From: Scatosoma sp048465415
GTDB lineage: Bacteria > Bacillota > Clostridia > Christensenellales > Borkfalkiaceae
Direction of reading: 5' to 3'
Assembly: GCA_048465415.1 (NCBI GenBank)
Contig: DBFWLO010000006.1
Location: 173,039 to 237,038, forward strand
DNA length: 64,000 nucleotides
Positions 58,555 through 64,000 of the stretch are shown piece after piece. The first letter of the stretch is position 1. Each line of letters starts with the position of its first letter. Below the pieces are notes generated by a model, which was not told where the DNA came from, made no database searches, and saw nothing but the letters and a program-made list of their open reading frames with translations. A program made the position numbers and the translations under genes.

Positions 58555-59727
58555 ATGATTTACACCCCGGAAACGGAAACGTTTCAAAACCAGCGGTTTT
58601 CGATGATCATCTACGGCGCGCCGGGCGTCGGGAAAACGACGCTGTCCTGTTCTGCGCCCAACCCCCTGCTGATCGATTTAGACAAAGGGATTCATCGGAT
58701 CAAGGCCCAGCACCGCCCGCCGTTCTCGCGCGTAGCCACGTATGAGGAACTGCTTGAAGATTTGAACAGCCAGACGCTTAAAGGCTTCGACACATTGGTG
58801 ATCGATACTGGGGGCGCACTGATCACGCTATTGCAGGACTACGTGATGCGGAAGGATCCCGTCAATAAAACGCGGTCGGGCAGTATTTCACAGAAAGGCT
58901 ACGGCGCGGTGAAACTGGAATTTCAGCAACTGACGAACCGATTCAAAACCACGTTGGACAAAAACATCATTTACGTGTTCCACAGCGTGGAAGAGAAGAA
59001 CAAGGACGGGATCGCGATCCAGCGATTGCTGTGCGAGGGCAGCGCGAAGAATATCGTCTGGCAGCCCTGCGATTTCGGGGCATACATCTACATGAACGGA
59101 AACGAACGCATGGCGGGGTTTACGCCGACGGACGAGTATTTCGCAAAAGGCTGTTATGGCATCAGCGGCACCCGTAAAATCCCCGCGCTGGGCGAGAACA
59201 ACAAAAACGATTATATCACCCGCCTGTTCGAAGAAGCGAACGCGAACATCGCAAAAGATAACGAGTACTTTGCGGCGGAAAAGTCCGCTTACGACGCGGC
59301 GATGAAAGAAGGCAAAGAGCTGATCGCGAGCCTGGAAACGCCGGGAGAGTTCAACGAGGCAGGCGAGAAAATCAAGGAAATCAAACACTCTCTCACCTCT
59401 TTGGAAGAATTAAGACAATTATTCCGCGACCGCGTGAAAGAGAAAGGCTACATCTACAACCGCGAGAAGAAATGCTACGAAGATCCCGCCGCAGAAGCCA
59501 AGAAAGCGGAGGCGACCAAGAAAACAGCCAAAGCAAAAGCGGACGCAATTTTGAACGAATTGACAGGCGGTGAAAAAGAGCCGGAATCGCCCGCAGAAGC
59601 GACGCAAGAGGAATTGCCAATAAACGCCCTGCGAGCGGAAGAAACGTCCAAGCAGGCGGCATACGAGGCGTTGAAGCAGCCCGAAGAAAAGAAGGCGAAC
59701 GGGCCGAAAGTATTCGAGGACGTATGA
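58555..59727 (+). CDS. Sak4-like phage RecA-family ATPase
   Basis: A 390-residue protein. The N-terminal 230 residues form a RecA-like ATPase with Walker A GAPGVGKTT (21-29) and a Walker B-like region TLVIDTGGALITLL (about 82-95). The C-terminal 150 residues are helical, charged and Ala/Lys/Glu-rich. Such AAA_24/Sak4 proteins act in phage single-strand annealing and recombination with an exonuclease and an SSB. The next gene is a PD-(D/E)XK nuclease, which fits. AAGGAGAGACTATT precedes ATG 58555. Two short GC hairpins fill 58470-58540 upstream. Confidence 0.8.
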   Translation: MIYTPETETFQNQRFSMIIYGAPGVGKTTLSCSAPNPLLIDLDKGIHRIKAQHRPPFSRVATYEELLEDLNSQTLKGFDTLVIDTGGALITLLQDYVMRKDPVNKTRSGSISQKGYGAVKLEFQQLTNRFKTTLDKNIIYVFHSVEEKNKDGIAIQRLLCEGSAKNIVWQPCDFGAYIYMNGNERMAGFTPTDEYFAKGCYGISGTRKIPALGENNKNDYITRLFEEANANIAKDNEYFAAEKSAYDAAMKEGKELIASLETPGEFNEAGEKIKEIKHSLTSLEELRQLFRDRVKEKGYIYNREKKCYEDPAAEAKKAEATKKTAKAKADAILNELTGGEKEPESPAEATQEELPINALRAEETSKQAAYEALKQPEEKKANGPKVFEDV

Positions 59728-59728
59728 G

Positions 59729-60373
59729 ATGAAGAAGCGGTATTTAATAACGCAATCCCTGCTTTCCGCGTGGCTGTATCAATACGACTGCGCGGAAGGG
59801 TACGAGGAGGAAGCGCGGGAAAGTTTTTTGAAAACGTTAAGGCGCGAGCCTATCGAGCCGAGCGAGGCGATGGAGCGCGGGATCGCGTTCGAGGACGCGG
59901 TGTATGAGACGATTCGCGGGAACGACACGGCGAGGAGTGCGTACATCATGCAGTGGTCGAAACGCGGCGAGGAAGTCCAGGAAGGGTGCTGTATATTGGA
60001 TTTGGCTGAGGAACTGGGCGACGGAACGTATCAGCTGACGGCGTACAAGGAAGAGACGATCGCAGGCGAGGACTTCCTTCTGATGGCAAAATGCGACTGG
60101 GTAAAAGCGGGAACGATCTACGACTGCAAACGAGTAGAGCACTACGACGTGGGAAAATATTACAATTCCCCGCAACACCCGATGTATTTAGCGGTGATCG
60201 ACACGGCGCGTGCATTTGAATACAAAATCTGCGACGGAAAGGATATTTACACGGAACGATACACGCGGGCGGATATTCCGCAGACGATCGAGGGAATCAT
60301 TACGCAGTTCACCGCGAGCATGAAAAGCGAAGAGCTGTGGGAGACGTATACGAAGCTGTGGGGCGCAAAATAA
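59729..60373 (+). CDS. PD-(D/E)XK-family phage nuclease
   Basis: A 214-residue protein that starts one base after the Sak4-like gene. It shows the fold-typical blocks GIAFEDAVYE (Glu near 52), KCDWVKAGTIYDCKRVE (Asp, then Asp-Cys-Lys in place of Glu-x-Lys) and HPMYLAVIDTARAFEY. This is the plan of RecB/Cas4-like exonucleases, without the four-cysteine iron-sulfur site of Cas4. It probably resects phage DNA ends for the Sak4 partner. The ribosome binding site is weak, so coupling to the upstream gene is likely. Confidence 0.72.
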   Translation: MKKRYLITQSLLSAWLYQYDCAEGYEEEARESFLKTLRREPIEPSEAMERGIAFEDAVYETIRGNDTARSAYIMQWSKRGEEVQEGCCILDLAEELGDGTYQLTAYKEETIAGEDFLLMAKCDWVKAGTIYDCKRVEHYDVGKYYNSPQHPMYLAVIDTARAFEYKICDGKDIYTERYTRADIPQTIEGIITQFTASMKSEELWETYTKLWGAK

Positions 60374-60407
60374 TTAATATCTTTATTTTCGGCGAAGGAG
60401 CAATGTA

Positions 60408-61217
60408 GTGAAAAATAGTTTTGTATTATACACCGAATACGCCAAACATATTGGATTGCTGGACATGGAGCAACGCGGGGTGTTGTTTACGGCGATCATG
60501 AATTACGAAACGGAAGAAGCTCTGCCGGAAATGGACGGGATAACGGAAATGGCGTTTTCGTTCATCAAAGAGCGGCTGGATCGGGACGGAGACAAATACG
60601 AAGATATAATCAAAAAACGCCAGGAAGCGGGTAAACGAGGCGGAAGAGGCAAAGCCAAAGCAAAAGGTTTTGAGAAAGAGGAAAAGGAAACGGAAGAAAG
60701 CACCGAAAAGCAAACGAAAGCAAATAAAGCAAATGCTTTTTTTGAAAAGCAACCGCAAGCAAACAAAGCTGATAATGTACTTGTTCCTGTTCCTGTACCT
60801 GTTAATGATATATGTCCCTCTCTAAGTGAGAGGGAGGAAGAGGGGATTGAAGGGGGGAGCAAAAATGAACCTCGTTCGTCGGAAACTTTGAAAGACCTCC
60901 CTCCCTCTTCCCGCGGTGCGGGCTTGGAAACGTTTTTGAAAGAATTTTCGAATGTGACCGTAGACAGCAGTCCGGGTTGGTTGTCGGAAATGGATTTTGC
61001 CAAACTATCGGAGAAATTCCGTGTATCGGACTATTTGCACAACCGACCACACGAGCTAAGTTGGGTGTGTAAGCATTACCAGGCCATCATCAACGGGGTA
61101 TATGATCCGGTCGATAAAGGGAAAGCAAAAGAGCGGGTGAACGCAAACGGCGACACGCCGGAAGAGGCTCAAAGGCGAGTGGAGTTTCGAGCGATCTACG
61201 GGGATCGGGGGAGATAG
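60408..61217 (+). CDS. DUF6291-like phage replication-region protein
   Basis: A 269-residue protein starting at GTG 60408 behind GAAGGAG. The N-terminal 70 residues (FVLYTEYAKHIGLLDMEQRGVLFTAIMNYETEEALPEM) match the small DUF6291 domain found next to helicase-loader genes. A Lys/Arg/Gly/Glu-rich linker (about 78-125) follows, and the C-terminal part (about 180-269) may contact the DnaC-like loader. It is in the position of the replication initiator and could recruit the loader to the phage origin, which is an inference from context. Confidence 0.7.
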   Translation: MKNSFVLYTEYAKHIGLLDMEQRGVLFTAIMNYETEEALPEMDGITEMAFSFIKERLDRDGDKYEDIIKKRQEAGKRGGRGKAKAKGFEKEEKETEESTEKQTKANKANAFFEKQPQANKADNVLVPVPVPVNDICPSLSEREEEGIEGGSKNEPRSSETLKDLPPSSRGAGLETFLKEFSNVTVDSSPGWLSEMDFAKLSEKFRVSDYLHNRPHELSWVCKHYQAIINGVYDPVDKGKAKERVNANGDTPEEAQRRVEFRAIYGDRGR

Positions 61218-61219
61218 CA

Positions 61220-62125
61220 ATGGAACGAGTATCAGGGTTAGAGCATGTTTCAAAGGCGTTGGATTGTTTGATTTTACATAGCTCAGCGGAATACAAAGAG
61301 CTGAAACGAAAGGCGTTACTCGGTATCGATCCGAAACAGGAATACACGCAAGGCGGAGCGATCTATTGCCGACGCTGCGGGAAGATGAAATCGTTTGACG
61401 AGCCCGACCGGGGAATGTATTTAAACTGCGTTTGCGAGTGTGAATCTACGGAACAGAAAGCCCGGAAAGACCGAGAAGAGCGCGAATACCTCGCCCGGCA
61501 GTACAAACAACTGAATTTCAACGAATTGGGAAATACATACCGAAACGCAGATTTCAGTCGATTGGACGTAAAGGGCGTGACGGAGGAGTATCTGACAGCG
61601 GCGGAACGTTGCGAACGGTTCTGCGATAACTTTGCAGCGGTGCAAAAATCCGGACGGGGAATCTGGTTATACGGTGCTTCGGGGGTGGGCAAAACGCATT
61701 TGACAGCGTGCATGTTGAACAAACTGGAAAGCGCCTATTTGAAAACGTGTATCTTCACGACGCTGGATCGGATTTTGACGGCGATCAAAGCAACGTTCCG
61801 AAGCTATGCCGGGGAAACCGAGCAAGGGTATTTGCGGGCTTTGGAAGTCTGCGATTGTCTCTTCCTGGACGATTTAGGGAGCATGAAACTGCTCGGCAAA
61901 ACGGAAACTGGGAGTTTCGCGCTGGATAAGTTGTCGGATATAATTTGCCGGCGTTACGATAACCGCCGTCCGATAGTCATTACGAGCAATCGCACGATAG
62001 AGGATATGGCTGTGAGCGGGGAACTGCCGCGCCGGATTTGCGACCGGCTGATAGAACGGGAAGTGGTGATGCAGCTCACGGGGCGCAGCAGACGAATTGC
62101 ACACGCGGGATCGGTCGAATTTTAG
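61220..62125 (+). CDS. DnaC-like helicase loader with N-terminal zinc finger
   Basis: A 301-residue AAA+ ATPase. A zinc-binding region with cysteines 50, 53, 70, 72 and 74 precedes the ATPase: Walker A GASGVGKTH (152-160), Walker B CLFLDDLG (213-220), sensor 1 TSNRT (255-259) and an arginine-finger region RRICDRLIER. This is the DnaC/DnaI class that loads the replicative helicase onto phage DNA. GGGGAGATAGCA precedes ATG 61220, two bases after the preceding stop. Confidence 0.9.
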   Translation: MERVSGLEHVSKALDCLILHSSAEYKELKRKALLGIDPKQEYTQGGAIYCRRCGKMKSFDEPDRGMYLNCVCECESTEQKARKDREEREYLARQYKQLNFNELGNTYRNADFSRLDVKGVTEEYLTAAERCERFCDNFAAVQKSGRGIWLYGASGVGKTHLTACMLNKLESAYLKTCIFTTLDRILTAIKATFRSYAGETEQGYLRALEVCDCLFLDDLGSMKLLGKTETGSFALDKLSDIICRRYDNRRPIVITSNRTIEDMAVSGELPRRICDRLIEREVVMQLTGRSRRIAHAGSVEF

Positions 62126-62144
62126 GCGATAACGGAAACAGAGA

Positions 62145-62570
62145 GTGCAACGAAGAATGAAATTCACGGTAGAAGGAAAGCCGCAGGGGAAGGCGCGGGC
62201 GAGGACGTTTTATAACCGCCGTTTAAACAAAATGCAGAGTATAACGCCGGAGAAGACGCAGGCCTATGAGGATTTGGTGAGATGGAGCTACAAAGCGGCC
62301 GGGGGAGGGTATTACGGCAAAGGACTGTTTGAAGTACATATCAAGGCGGTTTATGAAGTGCCCGCGTCATACCCGAAAAAGAAGCGGGAAATGGCGCTCC
62401 AAGGCAAGATCAGGCCGTCGGTCAAACCCGATATCGACAACATTACGAAATCGATTTTAGACGCATTAAACGGGGTGGCATACTATGACGACAGCGGGGT
62501 GATTGCATTGACGGCAGAGAAGGTTTACGGCGAAAATGCACGGGTGGAAGTGGAGTTGAAACTGATATGA
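62145..62570 (+). CDS. rusA: RusA-family Holliday junction resolvase
   Basis: A protein of up to 141 residues. The start is either GTG 62145 or ATG 62157. The active-site acids lie in VKPDIDNITKSILDALNGVAYYDDSGV (Asp96, Asp98 and Asp115/116 counted from 62145), as in E. coli RusA. The N-terminal EGKPQGKARARTF contains the basic residues that contact the junction. It cuts four-way DNA junctions during phage recombination or packaging. Its stop overlaps the start of the next gene (ATGA). Confidence 0.9.
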   Translation: MQRRMKFTVEGKPQGKARARTFYNRRLNKMQSITPEKTQAYEDLVRWSYKAAGGGYYGKGLFEVHIKAVYEVPASYPKKKREMALQGKIRPSVKPDIDNITKSILDALNGVAYYDDSGVIALTAEKVYGENARVEVELKLI

Positions 62571-63658
62571 GTAGCATGTATACGGCAGACATATTACGCC
62601 AGCGGCAAGCGTTGCCGTTAGCAATAAAGATTACGATGACGAAACTCGTTATTCGGGCATGGATGCGTGAATTTGGCGAAGATGGCGTATATATCTCCTT
62701 TTCCGGGGGCAAAGACAGTACTGTATTAATGGATCTGGTGCGCCGGGATTTTCCCCATATACCCGCGGTGTTTGTCAATACGGGACTGGAATACCCGGAA
62801 ATCCAGGAGTTCGTGAAAACGTTTGATAAGGTAGAAATTCTACGGCCGACCATGCGATTCGATGAGGTAATCAGGAGATACGGGTACCCAATTATTTCAA
62901 AGGACGTGGCGAACTGTATTGCCGGAGCCCAAAGAAGCATTAAAAAAGGCGAATATTCCTTTCGAGCGTGTGCGCTGGGGGTGCAGGAATGGGAGTATGG
63001 AGGATTAAGAAATGACAGTAAGCATCCTTATAGTCAGACATTGGAGAAATCAAAGTTTGCAAAACATAGATACCGTCCGTTATTGGATGTGGATTTTAAG
63101 ATTTCGGATTTATGTTGCAAGGAGATGAAAAAAACGCCGGTGCGGAAATATGCGCGGGAAACAGGCCGTAAACCAATCCTGGGAACGATGGCGGAGGAAT
63201 CATTGTTGCGGGAATCGGCATGGCTGAAAAACGGCTGCAATGCGTTTAATGCAAAAGAACCGTATAGTGCGCCGATGTCGTTTTGGACACAGCAGGACGT
63301 GCTGCAATACATCGCGGAACAGAAATTGCCGATAGCGTCTGTTTACGGGGATATAGTAAAACGCGGGAAAGACGGCTATGACTACACGGAAACACTGTGC
63401 GAAGGCTGTGGGGAATACCATACGACGGGGTGTGATCGTACGGGGTGTATCTTCTGCGGATTCGGAGCGGGAAGCGAGAAAGGGGAAGGGCGATTTGTCC
63501 GTCTGAAACGAACGCATCCGAGACAATACGAATACTGCATGGAAGGCGGGGCGTACGACAGGGATGGGTTCTGGAAACCGACGAAAGAGGGACTGGGTAT
63601 GCGGCATGTGTTGGAGGTGTTAAACAAAATCTATGGACAGGGATTTGTTAAATTTTAA
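62567..63658 (+). CDS. PAPS-reductase-family protein (phage)
   Basis: A 363-residue protein with an N-terminal PP-loop ATPase/adenylyl fold: SGGKDS at 46-51 (preceded by VYISF), then FVNTGLEYPEI. The C-terminal region has a cysteine group CEGCGEYHTTGCDRTGCIFCGFG near 285-307 that could bind zinc or iron-sulfur. Phage and plasmid proteins of this type are labelled phosphoadenosine phosphosulfate reductase, but no sulfate-assimilation partners are here, and DndC-like DNA or tRNA thio-modification are alternatives. Start ATG 62567 overlaps the RusA stop. Confidence 0.85.
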   Translation: MSSMYTADILRQRQALPLAIKITMTKLVIRAWMREFGEDGVYISFSGGKDSTVLMDLVRRDFPHIPAVFVNTGLEYPEIQEFVKTFDKVEILRPTMRFDEVIRRYGYPIISKDVANCIAGAQRSIKKGEYSFRACALGVQEWEYGGLRNDSKHPYSQTLEKSKFAKHRYRPLLDVDFKISDLCCKEMKKTPVRKYARETGRKPILGTMAEESLLRESAWLKNGCNAFNAKEPYSAPMSFWTQQDVLQYIAEQKLPIASVYGDIVKRGKDGYDYTETLCEGCGEYHTTGCDRTGCIFCGFGAGSEKGEGRFVRLKRTHPRQYEYCMEGGAYDRDGFWKPTKEGLGMRHVLEVLNKIYGQGFVKF

Positions 63659-63669
63659 GAGGTAAAGAT

Positions 63670-63738
63670 ATGCTGATATGTTGGATAATCCGTCGGAGAT
63701 ATTTCCGGGAGTTGAGGAAAACGGGAGGGAGCAGATGA
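63670..63738 (+). CDS. Possible 22-residue leader peptide
   Basis: ATG 63670 follows AAGAGGTAA and opens MLICWIIRRRYFRELRKTGG, ending at TGA 63736-63738, which overlaps ATG 63735 of the next gene. It could couple translation. Its coding status is doubtful. Confidence 0.3.
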   Translation: MLICWIIRRRYFRELRKTGGSR

Positions 63739-63977
63739 TAATCATCAATCGAAAAATGCAGGTAGCGGAACAAAAGACGACAGGCGAAAGGGGCTATGGC
63801 CAAAGGAGCCAGGCGAGCATAAACAGCGAAGGACGAATAACTATTCGAAATTATAGTCGGTCAGACAGGGATCACGACGAGATCATGATTCTTTCGGACG
63901 CGGAAACAAAAGCGATATTCGATTTAATGCGGGTAATGAAAGGGCTCGGAGTAAAAAACGAGGATATACCATTTTAG
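63735..63977 (+). CDS. Small phage protein of unknown function
   Basis: An 80-residue protein (MIIINRKMQVAEQKTTGERG, ending FDLMRVMKGLGVKNEDIPF). ATG 63735 is preferred because GGAGGG lies ten bases upstream; an in-frame ATG at 63678 would add 19 residues but lacks a good site. The middle is polar with a beta-strand pattern (GRITIRNYS), then a helix. No family recognised. Confidence 0.55.
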   Translation: MIIINRKMQVAEQKTTGERGYGQRSQASINSEGRITIRNYSRSDRDHDEIMILSDAETKAIFDLMRVMKGLGVKNEDIPF

Positions 63978-63986
63978 GGAGGAATT

Positions 63987-64000
63987 ATGAAGTCGATATT
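63987..64000 (+). CDS. Start of the next phage gene (partial)
   Basis: GGGAGG then ATG 63987 begins MKSI and runs off the window. Only the start can be seen. Confidence 0.5.

Larger units (their letters stand above)
53966..64000. mobile_element. Left part of a tRNA-integrated prophage (truncated by window edge)
   Basis: The element runs from the attL candidate through integrase, repressor-peptidase module, divergent operator region, early small genes and replication/recombination genes. No capsid, portal, terminase or lysis genes are visible, since late genes would lie further right. Composition is AT-rich up to about 57000 and more balanced beyond. Confidence 0.85.

Overview
The window looks like the chromosome of an anaerobic, carbohydrate-fermenting Bacillota (Clostridia-like) bacterium of middling GC content. 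The evidence is strong AGGAGG-type ribosome binding sites, TTGACA/TATAAT promoters with 17-base spacers, many lipoprotein signal peptides, no outer-membrane proteins, and soluble Hdr/Flx electron-transfer genes. The exact lineage cannot be read from the sequence alone.

Layout. Positions 1-4010 hold a macrolide-export/FtsX-type ABC transporter and a small DUF308-like membrane protein. Positions 4193-15970 form a glycan-use cluster: a sugar ABC importer (binding lipoprotein plus two permeases, no ATPase), a cytosolic GH2 enzyme, a surface GH51 arabinofuranosidase, and three consecutive MORN-repeat lipoproteins, one of them fused to an SGNH esterase. Next comes a GH32 fructosidase with its own promoter and an ArsR-type regulator (15981-18454). 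Positions 18647-30406 are one long apparent operon: an LDH/MDH-family dehydrogenase carrying the malate-type specificity residue, class II fumarase, HdrBCA, FlxDCBA-like subunits, a fumarate-reductase-like iron-sulfur protein and flavoprotein, and a SemiSWEET-like protein. Read together, these genes encode oxaloacetate to malate to fumarate to succinate, joined to a soluble NADH/ferredoxin/Hdr complex. This is the most interesting system in the window: a candidate electron-bifurcating fumarate reductase.

Positions 30451-32433 carry tRNA-Ser(CGA), an eroded integrase remnant beside it, and a lone UDP-galactopyranose mutase. A MarR regulator and a heterodimeric ABC exporter follow (32513-36780). 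A second glycan cluster (36889-49505) holds a two-module lipoprotein, a GH42 beta-galactosidase, an AraC regulator, an LplABC-type importer and a large discoidin-domain protein. Positions 49526-51387 carry a 3-hydroxyacyl-CoA dehydrogenase (minus strand) and a YjbR-domain protein. An AT-rich DUF262 (GmrSD-like) gene follows.

From 53966 to the right edge lies the left part of a prophage. Its apparent attL is an orphan tRNA 3' end, next to a tyrosine integrase, an ImmA/IrrE-type peptidase, a CI-like repressor, an operator array with divergent promoters, a Cro-like protein, a run of small early genes, a Sak4-like ATPase with a PD-(D/E)XK nuclease, a DnaC-type loader, RusA and a PAPS-reductase-family protein. 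The right end of the prophage and the intact tRNA lie outside the window.
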